The position numbers and the translations under genes were made by a program. Of a stretch of 64,000 nucleotides of DNA, positions 11,701-23,439 are shown piece after piece. Each line of letters starts with the position of its first letter. The stretch's first letter is position 1. The stretch covers positions 36,186-100,185 of the forward strand of contig JBAKBP010007416.1 in the NCBI GenBank assembly GCA_037953745.1. Reading direction: 5' to 3'. Origin of the DNA: Lithodes maja. Taxonomy: Eukaryota; Arthropoda; Malacostraca; Decapoda; Lithodidae. The notes beneath the pieces were generated by a model, which saw only the letters and a program-made list of their open reading frames with translations, ran no database searches and was not told the origin of the DNA.

Positions 11701-11718
11701 CTGGCGGCAGCGGTGTCT
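11701..11718 (+). promoter_or_regulatory. Gypsy primer-binding site
   Basis: CTGGCGGCAGCGGTGTC lies immediately after the terminal CA of LTR A, where the tRNA primer-binding site of an LTR retrotransposon is expected. The matching tRNA was not determined. Confidence 0.6.
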
Positions 11719-11722
11719 CAAT

Positions 11723-12673
11723 ATGGCTACCAACACGACTGTTCGTATCTATTTTTTTTTTCTGTATTCAATTAGTGTATGTACATTGTTCATCATGGCA
11801 GCTACTAGATCTCTTGATATCCCGGCATTCAAGCCTGAGGATTATGACATCTATACCTACCTGGAAATAGTCAAACCGATCCTGGACATTATGTTTGGGA
11901 ACGAAGACAATTCCAAGATCTATACAATTGTATTGAAATTAGGGAAATATGCAACTAAAGTGTCGGGGTAAGTGCACGACAATATGCCTGGGTTAACCTG
12001 GGCGCAGTTCGAGGCGTATGTAAGAACCACAATAAATCCAGTTCTGGGACAGACAATTGCGGATAAACAATTCCATGCAGTCAAGTTTACCGGAGACTTG
12101 GATGAGACTGTGGAAAAACTACACCAAGTTGTATTGACGGCCTTCCCAGATGACACGACCGCCCAGAGGAAGAAGACCATCTTCAAGACCTTGGTGAGAA
12201 TCCTGCCTGACCCCGTGGCCGATCATTTCTCCATAGTCGAACCCACCAACTATGATACGGTCCTACCTGTGATCAGAAGGATCATGGCCTTGAAAAAATC
12301 CAGAGAGCCAGCTAACAAAATTGCTGCAATAAGTAGAGCCACTACCCATCCCTCTACTAACCCTATGATCAGCAGTCGCCCAGTAGCTCCTCGGCCAGCA
12401 GACAAAGCTGAGGACTGGGCCCGGATCCGGCCAGCAGACTGGAAACCCTGCTCCGGACCCTGCATGATCTGGTCCCTCAAGAGATCCTTCAATGAGCTGA
12501 TAAGAAAGAGGACAAGGACTCCAAGTTGGTGGGCACAAATCCCATGGATTAAGCCAAGGCAGATCTCCACCATTACTGAAGATGGGACGGCCGGGATCGA
12601 GGAAGGAGAAGCAGAAGGAGAACTAAAGACATATCAGCCTGAAATTATCCAGCCAGATACCCAGGATTTTTAG
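11723..12673 (+). pseudogene. gag: Gypsy gag
   Basis: This frame begins 22 bp after the LTR and encodes the capsid-type protein of the retrotransposon. A single in-frame TAA at 11969-11971 splits an otherwise continuous frame (82 plus 233 residues). The internal ATG near 11794 (MAATRSLDIPAF) is an alternative start. Matching retrotransposon gag context are the helical segment around TWAQFEAYVRTTINPVLG and an acidic C-terminus. No CCHC zinc knuckle is visible. It ends 29 bp before the protease frame, which is in a different frame. Confidence 0.75.
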
Positions 12674-12702
12674 GCTGCCCCCCCAAACAAATAGTCGTAA
12701 CA

Positions 12703-15061
12703 ATGGCGGGGGCTCATGACGGGACATCGGATGACAGACTTCCGGTGTACCACAAAATCATGCTGAATGGGGTGAAAGCTCGACTCCTCATTGACACGGG
12801 GGATTCCCGTTCTTGCTTATACCTTCCATTTTTCCAGAAACATAAGCATGTTTTTGGACAAATCCAATCTTCCTCCATAATATTAATTAGTGCCAATGAT
12901 CAAGTTATTCCTAACCTTGGTCAGACCCTCCCGTTATATGTTGACACCCCTCATCCCAATAACGGAGTCCATCACTCTTTCGTGATATACCATCCCAGTG
13001 AGTCCAAATATGATGGATATTTAGGTCTCGACTTGTTGATAGCTTTAGGTGCCTCCATAAATTGTAGGCACCGAACCTTAACTTATGACCCATCTTCCAA
13101 ACCTAAATTTTGTTTTTTTCTTGCTAAGGGCAATTTGAAGCAGATAAAATCCCCAACTTTGCAGATATCCTTACCTGTCACTACTGCCCCCCAAAATACT
13201 CAAGATAGTGCCCCTCTGCAACCACATATAATTGCCCAAGCTATAATTGCCTCCTCCAGTACAGTTCTCCCCCATCACGAGAAATGGGTACCATTAGTAC
13301 CTAACCTTCAAGGAAATGTCCTTGTGACCCCACACCTCCAAAGCCCTTTCAATGGGGTATGCCTAACCGCTCCTTGCTTGCTACCACATCAGATGAATTG
13401 CATCAAAATTGCCAATATATCAGATAAACCTACCACTCTGCCTAAGGGCCTAGCAATTGGCGACCTAGAAATGTATTCAGACGAATTCTCTGTTCCCTCT
13501 GAATCCTCACCCCACTATGAAAATCCCCTTCCTGACATACCTTCCACCCTCACTTCTAACCAACAAACTGACCTCAGAAACCTCCTAATTTCCTATCAAG
13601 ATATCTTTGCTACCTCTAGTCGAGATATGGGGAAAACGAACATGTTGCATCACCCCATTCACACCGTGTGACACCCCATCAAGCAACCAATTAGGAGGAA
13701 AAACCCAATGCAACGAGAAGAAGAAGAAAAGCAAGTCCAAGATATGCTTGTCACAGGAGTTGTAAAATCTTCCACCAGCCCTTGGTCTTCTCCAGTAGTC
13801 CTGGTCCGTAAAAAGGACGGATCAACCCGGTTTTGCAATGACTACCGGCAACTCAATGACGTCACCATTAAAGATGCTATACCTCTTCCCAGGATTGATG
13901 ACTCTCTCGACTCATTACTTGGAGTAAAATGGTTCACAACTCTAGACTTGCAAGCTGGCTACTGGCAAGTACCTGTCTTGCCAGAACATCAACAAAAAAC
14001 AGCATTTTCTACCAGCCAAGGACGCCTGTATGAGTTTACTGTGTTACCTTTTGGTTTATGTAATGGTCCAGCTACTTTCTCAAGACTGATGGAATCGGTG
14101 CTACAAGGATTAACCTGGGAAACTTGCCTAGCTTACCTTGATGACATCATTGTGTTCGGTAAGACCTGGACAGAACACCTACAAAGACTCCAACAAGTAT
14201 TTCAACGAATCAGAGATGCTAACCTGAAACTGAAACTTGCCAAGTGCACTCTAGCCAAAACTGAGGTAAATTTTCTTGGCCACATTGTCTCCGACCAAGG
14301 AATTGCACCTGACCCAAGTAATCTTGAAGCAATTAGCAAGATCACCCCTCCCATGAACGTAAAAGGTGTACGTGCTTTCCTTGGCTTAGCTTCATATTAC
14401 AGGAGATTCGTGAAGAACTTTGCCACCATCGCCAAATCTCTCCATGACCTCACGAGCAAAGAATAGCCCTTCTTATGGACTGATTTATGACTTCAAGCCT
14501 TCAATAATCTCAAGACCAAGTTAGTTGCCTCTCCAGTGGTCTCCTTTCCCGACTACACCCAGCCATTCCGGTTGTACACTGACGTGTCGCAGTTTGGCAT
14601 TGGGGCCGTATTAGGACAAACCAGGGACGGCAAAGAAAATATAATTGCATGTGCCAGCCACACCCTCAACTTGGCCGAAATAAATTACCCAGTGACAAAA
14701 CGAGAATGTCTCGGCATTATTTGGGCACTGCAATATTTCAAAGCTTACCTGGCAGGAGTCAAGGTCACTGTCATCACCGACCGTGGTACCACGCCCTTCA
14801 ATGGCTGCGGAAGTCGGATACAAAAAATGCCATGACAGTCAGGTGGAGGGAATCTCTAGAAGAGTTTGACATAGAGATTGCATACCCCCAGGAAAGTTGC
14901 ATACTAATGCTGATGCACTTTCTCGTCTCCCTTTATCACCATCTGAATCTGCACTTCACCACGACGAGCCAACACACACCATCCTTGCAATCCATCACAA
15001 AGACGCTTCAAGCAACAGTCAACAGGATCTTCTACAAGCTTACCAACAACAACACAAGCCA
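12703..15061 (+). pseudogene. pol: Gypsy protease, reverse transcriptase and RNase H
   Basis: One frame carries an aspartic protease (LLIDTGDS at about residues 30-37), a linker, then RT with VLVRKKDGSTRFC, the LDLQAGYWQV and VLPFGLCNGPATF motifs, the YLDD catalytic box (14136-14147) and the FLGH/FLGLASYYRRF region. RNase H follows with FRLYTDVSQFGIGAVLGQ. In-frame stops occur at 13669-13671 (TGA), 14464-14466 (TAG) and in the connector near 14488. Two further frameshifts lie in RNase H near 14800 and 14895, where the frame switches to HTNADALSRL. The domain order PR-RT-RH before integrase is the Gypsy (Ty3) order. The frame is then cut by a SINE-like insertion at 15062. Confidence 0.9.
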
Positions 15062-15480
15062 CAACTGGTGATGGGCTGGTCTATCAGAGTGAGACCTGAG
15101 CGATCTCTGCCAAACCCATAGCTTACTCTGACTGTTCCTTTTACTTATATATTTTCTAGATCTCGAGTGACGGCGTCTCTTCCGTGGATTGACCTCCCAA
15201 TCTACCAAGATTGGAAGCTAAAGCGTCACATTATTCCTTTGCCCCTCAACTTTCTCTTCATAATTGCTGAGGGGCACAGGGCCCTGGGTGGGGCTTTGGT
15301 TTCCCGGGCGTTTACGCACCCTCTCAGCCCCCCGCCATAGAGTGGCTTCGGTCACCCAGGCTTTATTGTGGTCGGCAGGGAGGGTTCTGTGGGGTCGCTC
15401 GTTTATGGCCTTGGCCTTACTCGGGGCCTTGGGGCTGTTCGGCCAGGCAGCTTGGGGAACAACAACAACAACAACAACAA
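15062..15480 (+). mobile_element. (AAC)n-tailed SINE-like insertion
   Basis: About 420 bp interrupts Gypsy pol. It ends in a run of AAC triplets (about 15459-15480). The sequence ACAACACAAGCCA occurs on both sides (ending at 15061 and at 15489), which looks like a target-site duplication. The Gypsy reading frame on both sides is pol-like and joins after removal of the block. The body is GC-rich and non-coding. No clear Pol III A/B boxes were identified, so 'SINE' is inferred from size, tail and duplication. Confidence 0.75.
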
Positions 15481-15495
15481 CACAAGCCAGACTGG

Positions 15496-16530
15496 ATGCC
15501 AAGACAAATTTTCAACCAACTAACCAGGCGAGGTGATAATCTTTTCACCTTGGAGGGTAAAATAGTTATTACCCCTCAAGCTGCTTTAGCCACGATGCAG
15601 TCCATCCATATGGATAATGGGATCCATCTTGCCCAAAGGAAACTCATCTCCACCTTCCAACAAGTTTACTGGACCCCATCACCTTACATCACCGCCAAAC
15701 GCATCACTGAGTCGTGCAAAGCATGTGCATTGGGAAAGGACAGAACCCGCACAGCTGGGCCATCTGGGAAATCAACTGCTTCCAAACCTTGGCAATTGCT
15801 TGCAGTAGACGTGATGGGCCCTTTAGAAAATAGTCACAGATTCAAATATATCATCACTTTTGTGGACACATACTCCAAGTATGTCATTGCGTGTCCAGCA
15901 AAAGATCATTCAGTAATTGCAGTAGCTGAAGCACTGATTCAGCATGTCTTCCCTTATTTTGGATTACCAGAAGCAATCCATTCTGACAATGCCCCAGAAT
16001 TTACCAGCCACATATGGTCACAGTTATCGATGATGAGTGGTTTTAAGATCAGTCATTCCTTTCCCTATTGGCCACAAGGGAATTTCATCTGCGAGAGAAG
16101 CCACAGAACAATAGCCAATCAAATCCGAACCCATTTGCAACAAATGGAGTCAAAAGATTGGTCCAGCCAAGTTCGCATTGTGCAATGGGAAATCAACACC
16201 TGCCCTCGAGAAGACGGAATATCACCTCATGAGAGAGTATTTGGAGTGGCACCATTACTCCTTCCCCTTCGTCATCTAGCTGCCCCGTATGAGCCCTCCT
16301 CTAACTTTGACCAGTCTCTAGTTCATCTCAAAAATCGACTACGACAAATCCAGTATGTGCAAGATCTGCAACCTGATGAAACTCCCAAAGCCAGCCCTCA
16401 CTGTATTGGTGATCTAGTTATGGTTGCCCACCTACCAGTACCATCCAAGCTCAAACCCAGGTTTAAAGGGCCTTTTGAGATCTTATCTGTTCCGAACTGC
16501 TACCAGGTTATCATTAATTATTTTTGGTGA
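15496..16530 (+). pseudogene. pol: Gypsy integrase
   Basis: This is the integrase part of Gypsy pol. A zinc-binding HHCC module (IHMDNGIHLAQRK then ESCKACALGK) precedes the catalytic core. The DDE residues are visible in AVDVMGPL, HSDNAPEF and GNFICERSHRT, and a C-terminal LKPRFKGPFEI module resembles GPY/F. The frame reads through from the upstream SINE tail, so its listed start is not a native start codon. Near 16515 an indel moves the frame into the proline-rich ORF that follows. The integrase core itself is open. Confidence 0.88.
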
Positions 16531-18254
16531 GTCGCGCACATATCGTAACAGGCATGTCCGTAGATTTCAGCCCATTAATGAGAATATAGTTATGCCTGCT
16601 GACCCCATTCAGAATGACATATTGCCTGCAACTAATAACCAGAATTTAGGATCCACAGAACCTACCTTACCTGACCTCACCCTACCTGTGATACCCACCC
16701 ACAAACAAAGAACCCTTCCAGATTTGAACGCATTAACTCACACGCCCACCCCCCTAGTACAGCCCCGCCCACCTCCTCCTGTGTACACACCCATACCTGT
16801 TCCACCTACACACACTGTCTCTGCTCCTTCAATCCTTCCTTCTCAAGTTGGTCATCAATCACACCCATTACCTGTGCAAGCCTCACCATCTGTCAGTATA
16901 CCTAACGTTTCAGAATCCTCGGGTACTCTACCTACAACTCCTATAATTGCCAACATCCCTAATCTCATTACTCCACCTGTCACTTCCGCCCCTCACCCTC
17001 CCACTTCTGTACCTCCTTCTTTACCTACCCCCCTTGTTCCTAATCCTTCCGGTCCCCCCTCTTATGCATCTAAACTGAAATCTCCTGTTCCTTCCGGACC
17101 TCAATCCAAAATGAAACCAGTTACACAGCCTTTTCCATTACTTCCCAGTTACATGGCCTCTTCCATTACTTCCCAGGGCCAGTCCTAAGTCAACTTCTAC
17201 CTCACGACCTTCCCCAGTCATCCGTCCCAGACATAACATAACAAATAAACCATCACATTCTTCTAGCTCTGCTTCTTCACCTTCCCCTCAATCCCATGTT
17301 TCTCGTCCTTCACTAATTCCTACTCGATCTAACCCTACATGCACCAGACCTGGTCGACGTGTGATGCCCCCTCAACAATGGGCGCCTTCCTTCAAACCAA
17401 CATACATCCGGCGAGATCACCCAAGACCTACCTTGCCAACCCCACTGATAACCACACTCCCTAATGCGAGGTCACCCCTATCTGGTCCAGCCCCGCCTAC
17501 CTCCAAACAATCATCACCAGCCATTCCTGTCCCAGTCACTACTCCTCGCCAACCGACAGTGACCAGACCTGCTCCAAGGACACTTCCTACTGCAGCCCCA
17601 CCTTCAACAACACCACCAACCACTACTGCAGCTACCCCTTCAACGACACCACCAACCATGAAAATCAACAGTGTGTCCATTTTTTATGGCATCAAACCAG
17701 CACCTGTGAAAACCCCCAACCAACTCCTACAGCTAGCTGCCCACGCTGAGGAACCGCTACATCTAACCATGGTCATGGACGTCACCAAACCTATGGACGT
17801 CCCTACCACATTATGGCTACTCACCCTGCAAAACCTGACACCCGTCAGAAACACCACCACCACCCGATCATACATTCTTCAAGCGCGAGGTTGCGACTTT
17901 TTCCTCGCCGATAGTGGTGAAATGACGGGGTTGCTACCACCACATGCAACAACCAGTTGCAGAATTGCCAGTCTGCAGCTGGGTCCACCAGCCAAACCCA
18001 TAACCAGGAAACAACGAAGAAGTAAGGAAATGCAGGAGCCACCCCTATCACCCAGAGCCCCTCATTTTCTATCATGCCAAACAGCAGTTATGAGCATGGG
18101 AAACTGCACCAGCCAACCACAGCCCTGCCTTCAAACGACACCAGCCAATGACAGGACAGCATTCCTTCAATCCCCAGATCTACAATATGATGAAGCCTTG
18201 TTTATGCAAGTTAAACACCAGCGGCCAGAAGCTTACAGATATAAATGGACCTGA
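16424..18254 (+). pseudogene. Gypsy proline-rich last ORF, reaching into the LTR
   Basis: Two long open segments (16424-17188 and 17361-18254) in different frames encode a protein very rich in Pro, Thr and Ser. There is no signal peptide or membrane segment that I can see, so an envelope role is not supported. It starts as a continuation of integrase (SRTYRNRHVRRFQP) and may be a pol C-terminal tail or a separate ORF. From 17918 the frame lies inside the 3' LTR, and the same C-terminus is therefore also present in LTR A. A frameshift lies near 17190-17360. Function unknown. Confidence 0.6.
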
Positions 18255-18493
18255 GCAGGTGTACCAGTTATGCCGGTCCAGTAGATCCAATAATCTCCAG
18301 ACAAGAATAACAATAATAAAAACTATTTGTCTACAGCCTACTGGGCAGAAGCCCTCTCCAGACAAGAAGAACTAATAGGCCAGCAATACATCAGTATGTC
18401 TAAGAGTCTGGAGGATGATGTAATCCTAAGAAGTAAGATTTCTCCCAGAATAGGATAAATAAATACTTTATATGATATAGATATGTTACCTAC

Positions 18494-19971
18494 TATGGAT
18501 TTCAAAGGCAGCGTCACACTGTTTTTCGCAAATATCTCTCAAATGAATTGTTGTATCAGTATGGTATTTCAGCACAAAGCCTGTTACACCCCGACCTAAT
18601 TTATAGATAATATATTACATTGCCATAAGTGTTAGTCAGAAGTTTACTGAAGAATATTAAGTCTAATCCAGTCATCGCCTCTAGGGTCTTGTACACATTC
18701 AGACGAGTGTGGGGTACTGTCTAACCCCTCCAACCCCCAGACCATTACCCCAGTGCCTAGTTCACCCTCTCCCCGTCTCCCTCATTACTCCCACTCACCC
18801 TCCCTCTTTCAAAGCTGTAGTATACGGTTTATGTTATCGTGAATACTTAGGTTATTGTGATTACGTACATTAAATACTATATAATTATGTATTTAAGTAT
18901 CATACTTTGCTATTATTCATACAGTTACTGCTATGTCTGGGCATGGAAACGAGAAGTGGGGCGAACGAGCATGAAAGCAAGGCATAATCCCCTTGGTAAT
19001 GGCTGTTTTCATGGGCAGTGATAGCGAATAAATGGTTTACAGTATTGTCATGTTTGCCTCATTTTATTCCTACAATATATTTATCGATCATAATGCATCT
19101 ACATCATGACAGTAATGCAATGTATGTAATAATCCTAATGATACGTCACAATATATGCAGTATATTTGGTACTTTATATTTATTTGATAAGGCTACAATG
19201 AGAGATGCAGTGATGGAGAGAAGTATATGCAGTCTATAGGTGATGATGTGGTTATCAAAGACACAAGTTAACAAAATCTTAATATCTTAACTTGACCATG
19301 TTTATATTTTATGATGAATGCACAGTATTTAGCACAAACTATAAACAAGTTATCACAATAGGTCCAGACCACAGGTAATACCAATAGAACGTGTTCTTTG
19401 TCCTTCTACCACATGTGCACAAACATCCGGTTATACAGTAATTAACAGTGTGGAATACGTCTTGCCTCCATAACAATTTGCACTACCCCTTGTTTACGTA
19501 CTCAATAATATCGTAAGCTGCATGAATATTAGTGCATACACTATAATTATTATATCTATATATATACTGACATAATATAAGTAGCTACAAGTACAGTGCA
19601 TAACATGAACCTTATAATACATTGATGGGAGATGCAGGGAGACGAGAGTGAGGAGGGGGTGTGGATGGGGAGACGGTGAGGGGTGAGGAGGGGGAGATTT
19701 AGGGGTAGCTAAGGAGTGGTTTGGGGGGTGTTGGGGGGGGGGGGGGGCAAGACGAATACTACACATTCCTTTGAATGTGTACACGTGACCTCCCGGCTTC
19801 GTCTTAATATTCACGAGTAAACTGCTAACGTAACACATATAGCAAAATGCTATATCGGCCATAAATTAGGTCGGGGTGTAACAGGCTTTGTGCTGAAATA
19901 CCATACTGATACAACAATTCATTTGGGAGATATTTGCGAAAAACAGTGTGACGCTGCCTTTGAAATCCATA
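18494..19971. mobile_element. 1.48-kb non-autonomous DNA transposon with long TIRs
   Basis: The ends TATGGATTTCAAAGGCAGCG and its inverted complement match nearly perfectly over about 110 bp, and weaker similarity extends to about 230-260 bp. Comparison with LTR A near 9612 shows that the element is absent there, which proves insertion. TA dinucleotides lie at both edges, suggesting a TA duplication; a few adjacent LTR bases differ from LTR A. The interior has no transposase. It holds C-rich and G-rich tracts, including an 18-nt G run near 19731-19748. Confidence 0.85.
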
Positions 19972-20072
19972 GGTACACCTATATATATATATTACCCAGC
20001 CATGTATACTATTAGTATTTAACCTCACAACTCCATCACAACGAATTCACAATACCCCTATTACCACGAGAC

Positions 20073-20080
20073 TATATAAA
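20073..20080 (+). promoter_or_regulatory. TATA box in LTR B
   Basis: TATATAAA conserved with 9719-9726 in LTR A. Confidence 0.45.
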
Positions 20081-20842
20081 CGAGAGTCAAGAATTAAGTC
20101 AGATATTGCTTCAAAGATTTAGGAGGAAAGTATGCAAACCTCCACTGCGGTACTGTACTCAGCCTGAAGAGGACAGGACAGCTAAAGCTTGCCCCAGCCC
20201 TGTCCCCTGAAAGTGAAAGTGCTCGACCTGTGGTGCCCTCTGACGTCTGGAACCTGAAGTACTGTTCGAGTGTCACCCTACCCCCCTGGAGTGCTGCCCT
20301 AGAACCTACGCTCTACGTCGGCCAGCCCTGCTCTCTCACTATCCTCCAAACTTACCCTAAGTGTCTCTGTATATCTTGAGTTGTGATTATTGTTGTCGAG
20401 GTATAGGTTAAAATATGTGAATCGTGTAAGCGTGTGATTATAAAGAGATCTGTGCCCAAGATCTTGTAATTGCATACCTGTTAATCCTTCTGAAATTAAT
20501 AGTAATTTTTGTCTAAGATCTGTGTTCAAGATCCTATATTACTCCTGTTTAAATATCCTCTAGAACGTGCTACGCATACGTTATATAATTGTGTTCCTTA
20601 ACTTATCACGCCACGTACTCACAGATTTTCCTAATATATGTATTCTGTTATGTATGTTGTAAGTTGAAGTCGACGTGTATTTCGTATCTTGATTCCCCTT
20701 CTTAATTCATAACTACTTACCTAGAACCTACGCCCAATTTCATATTTAATTTATCCAGTGTAAAACTTATCATTACCCAAGTTATTATACTTTCCAAGTC
20801 CCCCATTTCTCATATTATTACCTAATCGTTATTGTGATTATT

Positions 20843-21636
20843 ATCGTATAAATACGATAGAATATGACTCTTTTGTGATCTCGTATGTCTCTGTGACGTC
20901 ACGATCTCTCCTACAGCACGACGTAGGACGAGTAGATCGTATATTATAAGATTGTAAATAAGTTAAGTTATAAAAGGCCTAATATGCTATTAAGCAATAT
21001 TGCCATGGTCTTATGTAGTATATATGAATTTATCGTATATATTAATATAATTTATCGTATAGAGCAACTAAATGCGGTACGATAATTTGGGCTCCTGGCG
21101 GTTTGCCAAGGCAGCAAGGTGTGCTTTTGAGGTACGCAGAGCCTTCACGAACACCAACCAGTTAACATCCAATTTTCCGCCCTCAGTTGATCGTGCTTTT
21201 GTGCCTCTAATCACAATACACATACAGCAATACACACAGCTACACCATCACGACGCTCTCATCGACATCATGACTGACTGATAGATAAGCATACATTATA
21301 ATAATCATGTCCATTCCCATGTAATCATTTATTCTTTCTTTAACTTGACTCGAGTCTTGGGACCGAAGTCTCGTTCCCCATTGTCCACCGCCATATTGGA
21401 TAAAACGTTCTCCCTTGCCTCATTGCCACGTGGAACTATTGGTGAGTTAATTCCTGGCTAATATTAACCCTTATAACCTTACCCTATATATACATTTATT
21501 ATGTGAGACCTTTGGATATAAATTAGCTTGTTTCAGATTGAATTCAATTTAGATATGGAGTAGTTTTCATTTAGATTGATTTTATTTGATTCATTATAGC
21601 TTAGTAATATTTAACTTCCATTGATAGTTTACCACA
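20843..21636 (+). mobile_element. BEL/Pao 5' LTR (start approximate)
   Basis: BEL sequence starts where Gypsy LTR B breaks off. The LTR end is placed at TTTACCACA because a primer-binding-like GGTGCCCAGACCCGGG follows. The first 38 bases (20843-20880) occur in inverted orientation at 32671-32708, after the pol end. No direct-repeat 3' LTR was recognised. A CRE-like palindrome TGACGTCA is present at 20894-20901. The true LTR start could be the TGTGATC at 20874. Confidence 0.6.
20894..20901. promoter_or_regulatory. CRE-like palindrome in BEL LTR
   Basis: Perfect TGACGTCA, the consensus of CREB/ATF sites, in the U3-like part of the LTR. A regulatory role is inference from the motif alone. Confidence 0.35.
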
Positions 21637-21637
21637 T

Positions 21638-21656
21638 TGGTGCCCAGACCCGGGAA
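21638..21656 (+). promoter_or_regulatory. BEL primer-binding site
   Basis: TGGTGCCCAGACCCGGGAA directly follows the putative LTR end, as expected for a tRNA-primed LTR element. The tRNA was not identified. Confidence 0.55.
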
Positions 21657-22043
21657 TTAGCTACCAGTAAGGGATTTTAAGGCAATGAACAAGGGGACAT
21701 ATAACAGGATGCAGGAACAACTCTATGATAAACTGGCAAGGCTAGCCAAGCGATGGTTAGAGCCGGAATGCAGGGTTGTATCATTGCGCCTGCCTAAGTC
21801 CTGCATCCCACCCATCATCTTTCCCCAATAATTTTCTTTTCCGTTTCAGACTTCCTGTGACATATGACCTGACCTAACATTTTTTTTCTTGTTCAATATG
21901 ATCCATTAGTAGGTATTGCTATTTATTATTTTTTTCTCCGTAACATAGAAGTCCGCCGGTTGGCGTCTCTTAATTAGACTATTATTTGGCCGTTGCTTTT
22001 GTAGGTAACATTTAGATACATAGCCTATAGGCTCGCATGCAAA
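21657..22043 (+). other. BEL leader region
   Basis: Untranslated leader between the primer-binding site and gag. No separate gene is seen; the sequence is probably the 5' UTR and packaging region of the BEL element. Confidence 0.5.
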
Positions 22044-23184
22044 ATGGATAAAAACGATAAAGAGACACCGTCTAGTGGGGTGCTGATCAAAGCCCCTAAA
22101 AATCAAAGGGCGGGACTTCGGGGAGTATTAAATAGGCTAATAGTGGACTTAAACACTTTCATCACTACTGCTGATCTAGAGGAATTGGAGGCCAGATTAG
22201 ATAACGTCCAGGCTACCCACGGTCGTATTACGGCTCTGAGTGAGGTGATTGTGGCTGACATGATAGAGGAGGAAGAGATAATTACAGAGTGTGATAATCG
22301 CGCCCTCTATGACGAACCTGTCTTTAGAGCGAAGCGCCTATTACAGCGTGCTGTCGCAAGTAAGAAGGGAGGCGATAATGAGGCCCATAGAAGGGCTGAC
22401 CCAAAACATACTGTACACCTCCCAAAGCTCAATCTTCCTACATTTGGGGGCAGGTTAACCGAGTGGTTAGCTTTCTGGGACGTATTTCGATCTACGGTTC
22501 ATGAATCCTCTTTGGATAATGTCCGCAAGTTTCACTATCTGAAGGGACAAATGGAAGGAGAGGCCTTACATTTAATAGAGGGTTTTGCAGTAGTGGGTGG
22601 TAGTTATCTTGAAGCGGTACACTTATTAGAGTCCACATACGGGGATAGAGAGCAGTTGAAGATGGCCCATGTCGTTGCCTTGTTGGGGCTCGCAGAACCA
22701 CAGTATAAGGTTGATGAGTTGACAAACTTCAGGGCAAATATGGAGTGCCATACTCGATCGCTAGACACCCTAGGGCTTACCACGCAGGAAATGATAGTCA
22801 TTATCTTGCGGCAGAAGCTTCCTATGGCAATACTTGATAAGGTAAGATCATTTGAACTGGGGGAGTTCAAAACTCAGTTCAGCAAGGAGATCAATAATCT
22901 ACAGTTGAACAAAGGGAGAATGTATGTGTCGGGAGGGAGTGAGAATGTGGAGAAGAGGGGAACAATAAGCATGACAGTGGGGACTAAAGTAAAGAAAGAG
23001 GGTGTGTATAAGAAACCTGCTCAGATTCTATGTAAGCTATGTAACAACAAACATAAATGGAGTTTCTGCGTAAAATACCCGACAAATGAGACAAAACTAG
23101 CACAGGTGAAAAGATTGAAGCTATGTGTAGGTTGTCTAAGTGGGGAACATGGTAAGCAGGGACAATGTACTGCTACATACTTAA
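22044..23184 (+). pseudogene. gag: BEL gag, N-terminal part up to the piggyBac insertion
   Basis: The frame starts with MDKNDKETPSSGV and contains the hallmark BEL/Pao gag block (LPKLNLPTFGGRLTEWLAFW at about residues 126-145), followed by a first zinc finger CKLCNNKHKWSFC (CX2CX3HX4C). The second finger is cut: the frame runs into a piggyBac insertion at TTAA 23181-23184. Beyond 23184 the apparent frame to 23270 is transposon sequence. Removing the 5.6-kb insert plus one TTAA restores the frame into the finger beginning CRHCKGHHFDKLC at 28790. Confidence 0.9.
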
Positions 23185-23439
23185 CCTCTCCGCGGCGCAC
23201 AGGGGGTTTTCTACAGGGTAAGACTGTGCGCACCTATGATGATTTTGGGACCTATTGCAAATTTCGATAAAAAGTACATCATCGTGTAGGGAATGTTTGC
23301 GGGCATCGGCCCATATATATTTGACCCCCCAAAAAATGTCTGGGGGGGGTGGGGGAACGGTACGTAGTTGAAAAATGTGGAGCGAATGGCACCGCGCGGC
23401 TAGATTGTCATCGAGCGGCGAGATTTCCCTGCCGAATAT

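Larger units (their letters stand above)
17918..20842 (+). mobile_element. Gypsy 3' LTR (LTR B), interrupted and truncated
   Basis: Begins with the same TGAAATGACGGGG as LTR A and follows it closely to about 20842, apart from a 1.48-kb insertion at 18494-19971. At 20842-20843 similarity to LTR A (position about 10500) stops and BEL sequence begins. The remaining ~1.2 kb of LTR (corresponding to 10501-11700) is not found downstream of the BEL element. Confidence 0.85.

Noticed and set aside
12250..12573. Minus-strand frames of 91-107 residues over Gypsy gag
   Set aside because: Shadows of gag with no motifs.
16424..18254. Envelope gene of a Gypsy-type retrovirus
   Set aside because: No signal peptide, cleavage site or membrane segment visible; composition is low-complexity Pro/Thr/Ser.
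19494..19862. 122-residue minus-strand frame with a His/Pro-rich middle
   Set aside because: Lies in the simple-sequence interior of the long-TIR element; no homology recognised.
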